Assembly (NCBI GenBank): GCA_036897445.1
Contig: JAYMTL010000113.1
Span: forward strand, 1-64,000
Reading direction: 5' to 3'
Length of the DNA: 64,000 bases
Source of the DNA: Pelargonium tetragonum
Lineage: Eukaryota > Streptophyta > Magnoliopsida > Geraniales > Geraniaceae
The translations under genes and the position numbers were made by a program. This document shows positions 12,451 to 25,740 of the stretch, one piece after another; positions within the stretch are counted from its first letter, which is position 1, and the number at the start of each line of letters is the position of its first letter. The notes beneath the pieces were generated by a model. That model was not told the DNA's origin. It worked only from the letters and a program-made list of their open reading frames with translations, and did no database searches.

Positions 12451-15400
12451 GAAACACAAAAAATCAAACTCTTGTAGGCTTTCCCCTAGCTTTATTACTA
12501 ACTTCGAGAAGAAAAAAGGCCCTTAACTTTCAAAAGGCTTGGGATAAGGGATCCAATTAATTATTAGACTGGTAAAACCTATACTCGTAGGATAACCTCC
12601 CATTTAATCAAATTCTAGCATATATATAACTAGGGTTGCAAGTTTTAAGTATTCAAAAAAAGACTTTTTGATCCGCAATTTCCAGGGTAATATAAAACTT
12701 CAGCCCTGTTCCAGAAGTGAGTGCAAATCAATTAGTAATTTCCTCTATTGTCAGATTCCGGGTTGTAATTGTACCTAATTTCTATAACAAATTAGGCTTT
12801 TAGGCAATTCCTGTACTTAAGAATTAGGGCTTTTAATAATGGAATATCCTGTATCTAGGAACCGCCCTCTTTTTTTATACAAATATACAAAAGGGGTCTA
12901 GTTTATAGTTTACTCAGAGACACGAGATTTCTTATATATTTGTGAATCTACCCAGATATTTTGAAGTTGAGTTTGTTACTTACTTGAAATTTGAGTCAAT
13001 TTTAAGAACTTTCCCGTATAAAAAAAGGATAAGCGGCCCATAAAAAAAACAAACTTATTGCTTGTTACGAATCTAGAGTCTCCCAGGAGTTCCCAGTTAA
13101 GTAAGTTTTAATCTTGTGCGTTTAGAAGAGCCATATATTCGCATTAGCTTTCCTATTTGATAATGCGAAGTTCTCGTTTACATATAGCAAGTACTTCTGT
13201 TGTATAACTAAAAACCGATTTTCTAACATTTTCCCTAAACGAGGCCTCTTTTAGGGAATACCGCTTTTTGTACGCTTCCTTAAATTAAAAATCACATAGA
13301 CCTGACAAGGACTTCTCTCTCGGAATTCGGCCACGGCTCTGCCATTTCAAGCACCAGAGTAACCAAAAATCGAGTTGTTTATACAGGGTTGTCGTAGGAA
13401 TTTTTAGATCCCTTTTAACCTTTAGCAAAGTATGATTCTTTAGTAAGCGGGGTTTTTACGAAACTACGAGACTGTCTTAGTCTTCCGCGGCCCCTAAAGC
13501 AGGCGTCTAACACGGGGATATTCTCTGGATCTATTTTCTACTGGTACGCCCTTAGATCCTCTTGTAAAATCGGTATATATATCCAGTTTTAAACTCAGTT
13601 AAGCAGTACCCTTTTCCCGAGCATATTTCTGCAGGAGTCCTGCCCAAATTCCGGATTCTTAGGGTGCAAATAGATTAATTAGTGGTCACTGGACGTATAT
13701 TGTTATAAGTATGGGTATAAAAAAGATTGGATAGGAATTTGTATTCTAAAAAATCTTTTATGTCAGAAGCAGCCGCTGGACTCCAAACAGTTCGAAGTCC
13801 CTCCATATATCAAGGAGCTCCTTTAAGAAAGCGATGCTTTTTTACTTTCGAGATAAGAGATTTTTAAGACATTTTCCAATTTAGAAACCGGAACTATTAG
13901 ATTAGTTATGAAAGTCTTAATTTTATATGTTGTAAACAGGGGTTCCCTTTAAAATTTTTTTGGACTAATAGTTATTACGAGGAATAAACTGCACAAATAA
14001 GGTACAAGTATTTCATTTCTGGGTAGACATAACAAAAAAAGAGCAAGGATTCTTAATCTTTTACTACACAATGCTTGGTGCTAAGATAAACAAAAAAAGT
14101 CCTTAGGGTCACGGAAAAGAGCTTCTATAGAATAAAATTGGCTTTTTAGTAGAATAAAAAAAAGGATTCCCCCTATTTAGTATAACGTATAAGCCTTATT
14201 CTTAAGTTTCTCTTGTTAAATAAAAGTCGTAACTACTTAGAATTCCTAAAGATCTGAGAAATAGAATTTTTGGATTTTTAATAAAGAATACATAAGAGTC
14301 AAAAATCTATTATAAAAGACGAGAAAATCTTAGATACGACACTATAAAAATTGAAAAGGGATGCTATTAAAGTCAGTAGGAAAGCCGCCTCCGTTTTTTG
14401 CCTATAAACAACTGAGGGATTTTCTTTAGATTTTATATAAAAATGAAGCATAATTGTCCAAATCAGGTATTCAAGCTAATGAACTACTCAAAAAAAGTAA
14501 AGTAGATTTATAAAATTATAAGAAGCCCCTTCTCAAGGGAAAATCCCCTTAAAATATACCAAATATCAGTCTTGTCTAAGCTAGCTTATCGGGCTTATTA
14601 ACAAAGGATTAATTACGAAAACCCTTTTGCTTAAGTAATTACTCTTGAATTTCTTGCCTATTCAGAAACTGTAATACAGCTTAAGGATTTCCTGTAAGAA
14701 GCACACCATTACTAGTATATAATTATAAACTACCGATAGCTTTTTCAAGTGTAAAAGGTTATTCCACAAGATTTCTTAGCCCTTTTGGGTAGACCCACGC
14801 ATACTTTTGCTTAATAAACATGTAAGTAAAGTATATTTAGGGGTAATTTCGAAATCCTAATCAAGGTTTCCTCGTTAAATGAGAAACTGAATACTCTTTA
14901 CTGTCACTATAATGAATTTTTTTTAAGAAGCTTCCTCCTATAGTAAACACTTGTAGTAACCCGCAACCCTGGCCTATTCCGAGTGGGATCCTATTCAAAT
15001 TATAATTAGTAATTTCCTCGCCTAAGGCTGCAGTTTGTAAACCCACGTTAAGCCCCCTTTTCACCAGCAAGACCTTATAAGCTTTTTTTTTACAATTTCT
15101 TTTTCAAGGTATATTTAAGCAAGTTTTAGTCATTTATATCGGAGACTTGAGGAATTTCATTGTTTAAAGAAATAGAAAGGTAAGCATCTGATGTCGAAGT
15201 GCTAACTCTATACGAGTTCACTCTTTAATTACGGGATTTCTTTTGATTATCCAACCTATTGTGAATGTGTCAAGGGGCTTCCTAAATCCTAAATAAAAAG
15301 CTTAAGGGCCTGTTTAACTTACCTTAAAAGTAGAATATCCAAGCTATAAACTCAGGGTTTTTACTAAATATACTTACCCCTCTGTCACTTTTTGGTGTCT

Positions 15401-17910
15401 ACTAAAATCCAATTCTTATATAATTAAGTTGAGGAAGAAAATCAATCCTGTAGGCTTTGTTCTAAGAGCTCGAAGTCACGTATGTTTTCTAACCTCTTTA
15501 AGTCTAATCCTCTCTCCCTCGGCAACTAAGCTGAAATGAGAGCAATACCTGTTCTATATTTTCTTTACCTACTCTAGCTTTTACAGCCCGTTAGAAATTT
15601 ACACCTTAAAACTTAAAGTTAGAGAAGCTTTTGGACGAGTATCCGCATTCTGAAAGGTGAGGGTAGGGTATTTATTATACACCATAAATAAAGCCTAAAG
15701 GATAACGAATCCCCGGAAAATGAAAAGCCAAATTTTTATGTAACTTATGTACTAAAACTCGAGCTAGGGTAACTCTATGGGCCTCCCTTATAGGACCCCG
15801 AGGATTTACTTCTTTGTTTGTTTACAGGCCTTTTTTTAACTATCAGACTCAGAATAGAGATAAAGGGCCTTAGTTTTTGGACTTGTCTTATTGGTTTTTC
15901 CTAGGATTCCTATTTGGAGACCCTAATAGACTTCTCTAAAGGATTAAATGCTCCAGACTCAGGTTTATTCGCACCTTATGCTTACTACAAAGCTTGCACT
16001 TACAACAAGATGAAAAGCAAGAGCCCTGCCCTAATAATATTATCAGACCCCTTTGTACTAGGATTTGCTTTATAAGAACCGCAAATTGAGATTAAACACC
16101 CCTAGAAACAAGCCTTTTATATGAAATTTTTTACAAGTCCGACTAATTTATAAAAGAGAAAGTTCCCTGACTGAGTCCTGAATAATGCAGAGGCTCTGTT
16201 AACCTGTATAGCTTTGAGAACTCATATGAATTTCTTAACCTCACTTTTATTATATAGCACAGAATCCGGAGGACTCCACTCTAAACTTGAGTTTTAACTG
16301 CCCTGGAAAAGCACTCTATTCCAGTATTGAACAAAAAGAAAATGTTGAGGAGCCCCTACCCCATTACGTTAACTGGTTTCAAACCTTAGAACCCTCCTTT
16401 GTTTCGTACACGTCTCTATTAGAATCCCATAACTGACCCAGGAGTAGGAAAACTCGTACTAATATAACTTATAGTCGAAGATTCCCGAAAACCCCCTTTA
16501 CTTTTAATTGACAAGAGGAATTCTCCCTTAAGACAGAACCTGAGTTGAAGAGAATTTCTTTTATAAATTAGAATCGGTAGAAAACGGCCTACTTCGGAGG
16601 AGTTATAGCTTTACTTAATTAAGGGAATAGGTGCATTATTTACGACCTTCCTAAAGAACTTACAAAAAGCTTTATTCCCTTTATTCAGAAGAATCGAGTT
16701 ACATTTTAGGTATAGCTTAAACGCAAAAACAAGAGTGCTACTTATTTCCGGGATAACCAAAGAAATCCACTTTCATATAAAGAAATTGCCAAGGCTATGT
16801 CCTTTACAAGAGAGTTTTTTTACTTTCTAATACACAAGGGATACCCGAAAGAAAGACCCCTCTGCATAAAAAAGGAACTCTATCCCCATTATAAAAAAGC
16901 TTTTCGTTGGATTAGTAAGTGCCCCACTTTAAAATGGAATTCTACTTTACTACTATTAATTAAGTTATGTGCTCTAAGCTAAACCCTCTAGATAATGCTA
17001 TATTTAACTATACAACCTAAAACAAGGATTAGCTACCCAATGCCGGGTTTAGGAGTGATTTTCTAGTATTAAATCGAAACTTAAACGCGAAAGTTAAAAG
17101 ATAAATACTTGCCCGACCTCCTGGGTACTATAGGGGACTAAACACTTATCGTAAAGAATTGTAAAAACCTTTAAGCCTAGACTAAATTCAGAAGCAAACC
17201 TCCTTGTATTTAATATATGAATATAAATGCCTCAAATTCTAAATGAAAATTCAGGTAAAGTACCCTTATAACAAAGTTTATTCTACTCTACAAAAATTCT
17301 TATACCGGGAATTTGATCGCAGTCTAATGCTTAAAGAAATTGACATGCACTTTGACTGGAATTGGATGCTAAGTTTACAAGGAGACGAAAAACTCTAATG
17401 AAGCCTCAAAATCTGAAACGGGGTCCCCCCTATCGAACGGAATTCGCAATACAATTTAGCTAGAACCCCTCTCTTAACTCCCCTATTACAAGGCATAAGT
17501 ATTGCTCCAATCCTCTAAGTGTGAATTCTTTTTATTTTGAGATAAAACCCTTATTAATATTAAGTAAAAACCTCTAAAAAGCTTTTAAGAGTAGACTTAT
17601 TAAAGGTACCCGCGGTCTAAGGAATTCCTTCTACGAAACTTTTTTTGCTCGCAAGTAAGCTAAATTAAAAAACTTTTGAAAAAATTAGATTTGAGGACAG
17701 GCCACCCCTGTATTTTAATACACTCTTTAAGTTTCATTAGGTAGGGATTAAGTTCCTTTTTCACTAGTTAAATTTCTATGCCCAGGTACTTTTTCCCTAA
17801 TTCTAACTGGCAAAATCAAAACACAAAAAGCAAAGTTAATGAAATAGAAATCCGAGTAATAGGGTAATAGGAAACCCCCGGCTAATTGTACTCAGTTTCA
17901 GTTATAAGTC
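12451..17910. other. Gene-free AT-rich background
   Basis: No coding sequence, RNA gene or clear repeat was recognised. Short frames at minus 14861-15070 and plus 16797-16982 are within the range chance gives and have no supporting feature. Texture is the same as the preceding background. Confidence 0.55.
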
Positions 17911-17914
17911 CTCC

Positions 17915-18148
17915 CTACTTGCTTATCTTTTGAGCTAGACTTCGAATCTGCATCCTCTTAACAGCGAGACCTAGACTCTTCTTAGCAGCTATAATTCTAT
18001 TATAACCCAGACTTAAGGGCGTAGGGTTGGTCAAATTTATAAAAGCAAAGGGTCTTGTAGTAAGTCTTGAAGCTTTAAATTCAAATGTCAAGGGGCGCTT
18101 AAATGTAGAAAAAAATAAAGTACAAGAATATATAACGAAGTATGTCAT
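17915..18148 (-). repeat. Minus-strand family A copy inside a 77-codon open frame
   Basis: The plus-strand segment 17932-17959 matches 50695-50722 at 26 of 28 bases; both lie in the same orientation and carry the reverse complement of the GAATACAGAATC core. On the minus strand an open frame runs through it from an ATG at 18148. Its last third reads AAKKSLGLAVKRMQIRSLAQ, which resembles KRGMQIKS at 63.9 kb and KRIQNRSLA encoded on the minus strand at 50.7 kb. The peptide likeness could simply follow from DNA likeness, so it does not prove translation. The upstream two thirds of the frame resembles nothing else in the window. I do not recognise a product. Confidence 0.45.
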
Positions 18149-20500
18149 AAAGAAGCATAAAAAGCCTTCTTTTAGCTACAGATCCTACTAAGGTAAGTGG
18201 TGTTTTAACTAAAGGAAATGGATTAAAATAGTATAGGAAAAAGGAGCATAGAGGGAAACCCTAACCTGTGTTTTAGAGCACAGAAAACCCATATAATTTG
18301 TTTTGATATTCAAAAAGCTTTTGCTTAAAACGCATAATTAGAATATTTCAAAAGTGTCCCCTAGAATTCTTTATTCAGGAATACTAAAAAGAAGAGTCCG
18401 TTCCTGCTCTGAGGCCGCGGAATCCCAAGGAAATTTTAGAGAATTTGGGGTTTCCGCAGGTATTTTATTTCTTAATTTTATGCCATTATAAAGTTTTTCA
18501 TAGAACTCTGTAAGTTACCGTGACTAGGGTACAAATTTTTAGTGCTATGCCTTGTTAAAAGAACCTAGATTTTAAATTTGTTTTTACCGGCTACGCTTTA
18601 GCGAGGCGGAGCTCCGGGTATATATTCGTATTAAGATAGGCTTTTTTATAAAATAAAAAAAAAACAAAAGGTTTGCAGAGTCTCTTTAATTATATTCAAT
18701 ACAGAAAAACTACTATATGAGATATAATCGCGTACAGCTTGTGACTAAGTCCGTCCCTCGGATAAATAAAGGGGAGAGCTACTAAAAAGTAAAAACGCTA
18801 AATCCAAAGGTTTTTCATAAACAAGCCCAAAAATCGGAGATAAATAACCGGAGCACAAAGGAACCCCAACTTAAACAAGAATTGAAAAAGTAAGATGAGC
18901 CCGTAGTTCCTTGTAAGACCCAGAAACCAAAAAATCTAGATGGGACTCCCTGTAAATATATTCTAGTATTTACCTTTTTACACAAAATTAGAGGTTAAGT
19001 TATATAACTCGGGGTTGAGGGTGGAACATACTTTCTAGTTAAGGAGAGCCTATATTAGAATACTCCCCCGATTGTAGTCGATAGAGTCCCCACCAAGTTA
19101 CTAAAAAAAGGCCCTTTTGCAGTATTCGTCTGTCGTATTTGACCCAAGCCTTTACCAAACTCATAAAATTAAGGTTCTACTTCATATTAAACTTGGACTC
19201 TTTTTACCGGTAACTGCATTTAAGGCCTTCGGATATTAACCTACTAAAAAGATAGGAGTATACACCGGATTTAGGAGATTCATAGGGTTGAATAGGACAT
19301 GGGCCACCGGTTAGACTTTATTGATACAAATTATTACCTTTTTTCTTCAATCTATGCGAAACTTCGGTTAATACTTTTAAGAAAATATCTAGAAAGAAAA
19401 CTTCACCGCAAGGAGGTCCAAGAGAAAAGAGGCGGAACTGCCTAAGAAAAAGATTAAGGCCGGATCTTTTTTTAGAAGGTTCGTCCCACCTAGTGTAACT
19501 TCTCTAGAAATGTATATAAGCACTCTTCACAGACAGGGGCTGCCCGCTTAGTTTTTAAGAATTTATCCACTCAAAACAAGACTAAGAGATTCGGGTATAA
19601 ATAGAGTTTCCCTGACTAGGAACTCGGTTACTTAGTTTTATTTATTGCTTTGCTACTACTCGGTTATTGCTATATAAAAGTCATACCTTAATTTACAGAT
19701 TTAAAGTCTTACTGCAGTTCTATCTAATATTAAAGGGCTGCTTTTAGTTTCGGGAATTATACCAAGTCAGAAACTCTTCTTTAGCTTGACCTTTTCGAGA
19801 TTTTGTATGCCCCAAGAAACCCACGTAGTTTTTCTTATACCTCTCCACGATAAGTAACTCCTTTTGTGAAAAAGTGCGAGAGTCTAATTAATGTTTAATG
19901 TACGCTTAGGATCCTAGAGGGAGCTCTTGCCGAGAAAACCCTTTATAAAAACCTTAGCTATTTAATAAGGAACCATTCCCTTAAAAATCCCTAAACCTCG
20001 GGAATTCTACATTAGATCTAAAATTTATAACCTCCTAAAAAAGGTAATGTAATTAAACTCCGATACCTCTTGAAATTTCTTTTTGTTTAGTAAGAGAATA
20101 AATAGACTATGAAGTCTAACTTTACCCAATTCAAGAGAATCCCTCGTTCAAGCGAAAAAGGGCGTTACTCGGGAGTACTCTACTTTTCTTTCTTTTCTGC
20201 AGGCATTTTTAACAAGGATTTGTATTATTGAAGAATGCTGTCTAGTGGACCTTGGGACAGTGAAGAGGATACAAGTCTCATCTAATTAAGAACCTCTGGA
20301 GGAAAACGCACATAGTAATAGTAAAAATACGGAAATTAAGTTTATATATCTATTGAATAGGGAGGTGCTTATTCTTTAATAGAAAGATATTTCATTTAGT
20401 TAGTTTACGGGAAACCAAAAGTTTGTTCTAGTCCCTGAGTTTTCGGTGCTTGGTCTTTTGTTGTAAGGCAATAGAGGCCCTTTAGGAGAATTTTATGTTA
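18149..20500. other. Gene-free AT-rich background
   Basis: Nothing coding or structural was identified apart from one copy of the AAAGGTAATGTAATTAA word at 20040-20056. GC-rich words such as GAGGCCGCGGAATCCC near 18413 are not embedded in rRNA-like sequence. Confidence 0.55.
20040..20056 (+). repeat. Dispersed RGGTAATGYAATTAA motif, copy 2
   Basis: Exact 17-base repeat of 3185-3201. It is preceded by an A run and lies in otherwise unremarkable background. Confidence 0.5.
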
Positions 20501-20519
20501 AGCCCCAGAGATTTTCTAT

Positions 20520-21020
20520 TCTCTTTTTATAATACTATAGCTACAATAAAAAGAACCCATAAGACAGTAACTACAATAGAACCATAGTACAGTAATCCAC
20601 AAATAGGTACAGCTCCCATAGCGCCTCTTGCTACTCCTCTTCTTGTTCCTTCTACTAAAAGAAGTATAATAGTTGCTAGGATACAGATACAGGGCCTAGG
20701 TATAGCTCTTATAACCTATAAAACAAGCTAGCAAAGTAAAGAAATAACAAGCAAAGAGGTCAGTAGCTTTGAATAAGATAGATAGTGTAGGAGTAAGAAA
20801 GTTAAGAAGTAGGTTATACCTCAGAGGAACTCTAATAACATTAACCTCTTTCGCCAAGGGGTTAAAAGGTAAAAAGTACAAAAACTGCATGCACTATTGC
20901 CCATCGCAAGCGGAAAAGAGACCCGCCCATTTCAGGCTTCGGATAACCTTTATAGGATACCAAAAAGGGAATCCTTTCAGTAAAAAAAAGCATACTTTCG
21001 AGGTTACGGGGCTTTAAGCG
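20520..21020 (+). repeat. Family A copy (plus strand), A+C-rich block
   Basis: The core at 20601-20692 reads AAATAGGTACAGCTCCC, then several CCT/ACT/GCT triplets, then TCTACTAAAAGAAG. It is aligned by eye with copies at 49931, 58081 and 63782. An open frame runs from 20588 to a stop at 20729-20731 (47 codons, no ATG at its start). It begins with Pro, Ala, Thr and Leu residues (IGTAPIAPLATP) followed by a basic TKRS. Upstream, 20530-20590 has ATAGCTACAATAAAA and AGTAACTACAATAG words shared in style with 25570 and 58480. The block ends in an overlapping plus-strand frame (20769-21017) with no known motif. Function unknown. Confidence 0.5.
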
Positions 21021-23550
21021 CTCTTGAGCTATTCAATTTTCAGTTATTCCTTGGGGGAACTCTTCCCGGGGAGCAATAATACAACGCGCTAGTCTTGAGT
21101 TTACCTATGATACAAATTTTAAATACAGAGCTCCTTATAAAAAGCAGGGGTAGGTGTTTGACTTTATTATCAATTAAGATTTTTATGTAATAGTAACAAG
21201 AGTAAACAATTATTTCTGTATTTTGCCCCCCTTTTTAATTCTCTGTTTTCAGCCAAGGAATAAGGGCTCCCCACCCTAACTCTAAAGAAAAATAGAAATG
21301 AAAGCTAGGAGTAAATCCTGCCAACTGCTTAAATGGGTAATAAGGCGCGGAAAGGTGTAATAAGTACACAAACACAAAAGCACTTGAGTTACATTTAAGA
21401 GGTCTAGAGTGATACGTAAAACTAAGAATATCTCCTTATAACCTTATAAAATTAGAATACATGCAGCCTGCTTTTTGTTAAGCTTAATTAAGAGTTACTC
21501 TTTAGTTTAGTGAGTCTTTTTTTCAGTACAAAAAAGATACTGAATTGATTGAGAGCACAGCAACGTAGAGTATTAAAAAAAATTCAAACTCAACGCTCCA
21601 GGCAGTCGTACGCTAAGCTTATCTATACCTACTCTTCATTCTTCGAAGAACTACTCAATTTGTATTATCTACAGGATTCTTTTAACATATTGCCAAGTTC
21701 ACCTTCTCCATAGGAGACCCCCAGAGCTTATAAACAAGTAATCTCCTAGAATTCCATTAAAGCCCTCTAAAAAAATCTCGTACTCCGCGAATGCAGCAAC
21801 TGCAAAGATACCTGGGGTCCCCTTTTCATGCTGAGGCAAACCAGACCAAAGTTTAAAGAGTTAAAATGAGTAAAGAAATTCTTAAGATATTTTATCAAGG
21901 CCGTTCCATTCTATTCTGGGGATTTCCCCTGGATGTGTTCAACTAGGTTTAAATAGGTGTTACTAAGCTCAAACAAGCAATAAAGCGGAGTATAAACCCC
22001 TTAATTATCTATGTTAGTAGCAAATTAGAATATAAACTTTGCATTGTTTATATACGGACTTTCCCTTGAAAAATTGTAGCATCTTAATCTGAGTCATAAA
22101 ATTAGTATGAAAAGTAAAGTATAGGGAATTGTAATCTAAACAAGGCCCGAAGAGCCCCCTTTTATTCGGTTACGTCATTTATTAAGGATCTGGACTTTAG
22201 CATACGAGTATCCTATACTTACTATATAAATGCTTTTAATGAGACTTAAAAAAGTACAAACTCTGAGCTTTTCGTATATTTACCGGGAATCAGTGGACTA
22301 ACCCTATTGAATTCCTTTTGCAGATTGGAAGTAAAGAACCCACTTAATTAACACTTACTTAGTCTCCCTGGGGTACTCTGGTACTCTAAAACTAAAAGCT
22401 TCTCATATTTAACAAAATGAAGGCATTAGCTTGAGGAGAGAACTGGGAACTCTTTTTTTAGCACGAAAGGACTCCCGTGTACTTAAACTATTAATATAAA
22501 TCTAAAAAAAGAGTATCTAACATCAAAAGATTATTAAGGAAGACTTTAGTTAGAATTCAGAAGCTTTTTGTTACGAGATATAATAAGAAAATAGCTTAAA
22601 AAGCAGTCCCAGTTAACTATTGCACAGTATCTTTTTCGAGAATTAGACCCTACCCCGCCCTACTAACCCCACATTAGACTCTATTATATAAGATATAAGG
22701 TAACCAGGTTCCGCACTAACAAGTATCTTAACTAACATCTAAATTTCTGGTTTTTGCATAAATTAAAAAGACTCAAAAAAGTACAGAATGAAGTGGAATC
22801 TTGGTGATTTGCGCTTTAGTCAGGATTCCCCTTTTTAGAACTTTCTTTCTCCTGTTAAAATCCTCTGGTTAGTCACAAATGCTTCTTAAGGAGGATACTT
22901 TACGTTACATTCTCTCTTTAGCTTAATATGACACTCCTTGCGGATTCCCTTTAGTTTAGAATCTCTGAATTAGAATTTAAATATACGCACTTTTTATTTT
23001 AATAAATCAAAGGTTAATAATAAAATAAAAAGAATTTCTTTTCAATGTTAAATAAAGACTTGGGGAACTCCTTTGGAAGGGTGCACTTATGGCTCTTAAT
23101 AATCTTTCTTAAAATCTAGGGGAGTTCTCTGCCTTACCTTCAAAAGATTATGACACTCAGCTCAAATAAAAGAACTTCCCTGTAAAAACTTAGGAAAAGA
23201 GGTATACAGATTCTTTCAAACACACCTAAAGCTTTCTCCCTAGAATCCCAATTACCCACTGTTTAACCTATTCGACCGGTTTTGTACCATCCGTTTCTCA
23301 TTTATTTGTTTATTTGCAATACGTGACTTAGTATTTAGGTATTTAGAGTCTTCCTTATAGAGCTTCTAGAGTCAAGATTTACTACCTTTCTTTTGAATTT
23401 GCTTTAAAATATTTATAGACTCACCCCTTGTTAGTTAGGGAAGTCAGAGGCAAAAAAACCCAGTCCTACTCAATTTGAAGACACCCCCTTATTCGGAAAA
23501 GCTATACCAAGGCACTATGAAGGCTCAATTGAAACGATAAGCTCATAGCA
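21021..23550. other. Gene-free AT-rich background
   Basis: No open frame of 60 codons or more starts here, and no RNA or repeat was recognised. Stops are dense in all frames. Confidence 0.6.
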
Positions 23551-23689
23551 CATTGAAAAAGATAGGCCTCCTATATACAATACAAAGAAGAACAACTCTC
23601 CTAGTAGACTACCTTAAATAACTCCTTACTTAAGAACTTCATACTAATAAGGAAGACTAGGTGTATACTATGAAGAAACTCCTATCAAG

Positions 23690-23900
23690 TACAGCTAAAG
23701 CACTCCATACCTATTTGCCTTAAGAGTCCAGTTCCCCTATTAGGTATAACTCCTATTGTCCCTACTTCTACTCCTGTTCGTACTAAGCAAGCCTAAGAAG
23801 AAGAAACTAAAGAATCTAGAAAGGCAGAATCGAAAACAAGTAAACCACTTCAAATAAAAACAAAAAAGAAGTAAGTCAAAGAATAAGAACTTATGTCAAG
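23690..23900 (+). repeat. Family A copy (plus strand)
   Basis: From 23741 the sequence reads TAGGTATAACTCCTATTG, then CCTACTTCTACTCCTG, then GTACTAAGCAAGCCTAAG and AAGAAGAAAC. A diverged form of the core (AGGCAGAATCGAAA) follows at about 23822-23835, then a tail rich in AAGTAAGTCAAAG. The order matches the copies at 25.1, 58.1 and 63.8 kb. The frame corresponding to the triplet run is interrupted soon after. It is the first of several copies in the A+C-rich block 23.55-25.74 kb. Confidence 0.5.
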
Positions 23901-24411
23901 AAATCGGAAGAAGCTCTTGGGTTTTAGCGTATGCAGGTATATTCAATAAATATTATACATTACTCTTACCGACTGAGACTATCCTGTCCTACACTAAAAT
24001 CCTCCCAATTGATGCTCATAAGGCAAGGGGATATACCTTATTAATTAAAGAAACAAAACCTTGACTATCTACTATCTGAATATCGCGAACCGGATAAAGA
24101 GCAACGACTCAATCCAAGAAAGAACGTTCCTGTAGAAGCTAATAAAACTTTTACCAAGCCAAAAACTACCTATCTAGAATGCTTCTATCTCAAGTTTAGG
24201 TGCTATTTTACCTTGACCTATTTACCACCTGATTCTACTATGTTATGTTTCTTTTGAGGCTTTAAAATTGACTATTCCTACTAGGAGATGAGGTAAGAGC
24301 TCTTAATAACCGGGAAGCAAAGGAGTGTCCATAAGAGCAACCACTGAACTTAACCAATTCCTAAAGCTAATAGAACGGGTAAGGGATTCAAGCAAACACC
24401 ACGTGACTACT

Positions 24412-24434
24412 TAGAATGTCCACTATCTGCTGTT
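24412..24434 (+). repeat. Family B motif copy
   Basis: TAGAATGTCCACTATCTGC followed by TGTT is a diverged copy of the family B word CTAGAATGTCAAT-TGCTGTT. Read on the minus strand it gives KQQIVDIL, close to TQQQMIDIL at 48.8 kb. It lies about 700 bases after a family A copy. Confidence 0.35.
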
Positions 24435-24878
24435 TAGGCTTACCTCTTTTTTATTGTATCAGCTTTTCACTTTCATTTTAGGGAGAATATCTGAGCTCTT
24501 TGTTAACCTTTACTCATTTTTAGAAATCCCATTCAGTCACGTAGAAGTAGAACTAGAAAAAAGAAGGAACTTCTTTGCCTATGAACCACGCAGTTTTAGA
24601 GCTTTCTTTCTATATCTCATTAAGCTAAGCCAAGGAAACCCAGTAGAAAAGGGACTCCTTTAGAGTTTAGAGAGTTAGACTACCTTTTAGTTTAAGATAG
24701 AAAAAGAAGAAAAAAGAGAGGGTCTTTAGACTACCTTCCTTGTATCTTGTATAGTACACTTGTATAGGGCAAATAACACACTAATAAAGTTATATCCCTC
24801 CACTAACCCATATTATTGGTAATTGGTATAGTATATCCTCCTTATAGTACCAGTACAGTATAATTCTCTCCCTATTCC

Positions 24879-24952
24879 CTCCTAACGTTGACTCGGGAAC
24901 ATTGACACTCTCCTATATCCCCTAGGCACTACCCTCATTACCGATAAGCTAC
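24879..24952 (-). repeat. Half of a diverged inverted repeat with 50439-50516
   Basis: The 20 bases 24933-24952 are the exact reverse complement of 50439-50458 (GTAGCTTATCGGTAATGAGG). About 35 bases away, GTTGACTCGG at 24888-24897 is the exact reverse complement of CCGAGTCAAC at 50491-50500, and CCTCCTAA at 24879-24886 matches TTAGGAGG near 50509-50516. The two matches are collinear with nearly equal spacing (36 and 33 bases). The pair is therefore one repeat of about 75-80 bases, duplicated in inverted orientation and then diverged. Confidence 0.6.
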
Positions 24953-25133
24953 ATAACACAATGAGGACTATCTCCTAAAAGAAAGAACAAAAACTATAAT
25001 ATATAAAAGGTGCGAAAGCCCTTCTCTTCCTTATAACTACCTAACTACTAGCATACTAAGACTAGACTTCTCATAGCTACAGGGAGTACCTAGCTTAAAA
25101 GTCTCTTTTTAGCCTTTCTTAATCCCCTATTGA

Positions 25134-25390
25134 TAGGTCCTACTCTTACTACTCTGTTACTTTCTGTCCTATGTCTCCTACAACAGCTATGTCTAATGTT
25201 TCTTTTTTCTACTTCTCCTAATAATCCTAATAAAAACAAAGAATACAGAATCAGTTAGGTCAAGTAAGTCAACTAGCTAAAGCTCAAGGAATTATAATAA
25301 AGAATTAGCAGCATATTTGCTGGTGCCTATTCATGTGCGCTATCTACTTATCTATAACGCTACTACGACTTCCTGGGGTTAGTCTGTAAC
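25134..25390 (+). repeat. Family A copy with left, core and right parts (plus strand)
   Basis: Left part: TAGGTCCTACTCTTACTACT at 25134-25153, then TCTCCT and ACTTCTCCTAATAATCC triplets. Core: AAAAACAAAGAATACAGAATC at 25232-25252, followed by AGGTCAAGTAAGTCAAC. Right part: ATATTTGCTGGTGCC at about 25313, to TACTACGACTTCCT at 25361-25374. The right part aligns by eye with 58211-58280 and more weakly with 49751-49820. This is the most complete arrangement of the family in the window. Frames are broken by stops, and no product can be assigned. Confidence 0.55.
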
Positions 25391-25558
25391 AGAGACTACT
25401 TCTTATACATCTAAGGCATACCCCCCTCTCTATCAAAGTATAGGGCATTGAGGTAAGCTTGCTTAAAGAATACACTAACAAAACTATTACCTGAACGGTA
25501 AGTTTATATGACACTCACTAACAAACAACGCAGACTAGTACACATACTAAGACAAGTC

Positions 25559-25735
25559 ATCTAATAGCTACACTAGCTACAACTAAGACAGCAGCTACGA
25601 TAAGCTCCATCGCCCATAACCCTTGTTAGTTAAGTATAGCGTCTGCCTCTCCTCTCACTAATACAGAGATACGGAATCCTAACTCACAAATAAGAATAAG
25701 AAAACAAGGAATACAGAATCTCGGTGATTCTAAAA
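25559..25735 (+). repeat. Family A copy (plus strand)
   Basis: It begins with AATAGCTACACTAGCTACAA and contains AGCGTCTGCCTCT at about 25646-25658. That 13-base word recurs at 58102-58114. The exact core GAATACAGAATC lies at 25709-25720. The left part lacks the usual GGTATAGCTCC word. Confidence 0.5.
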
Positions 25736-25740
25736 TTTCT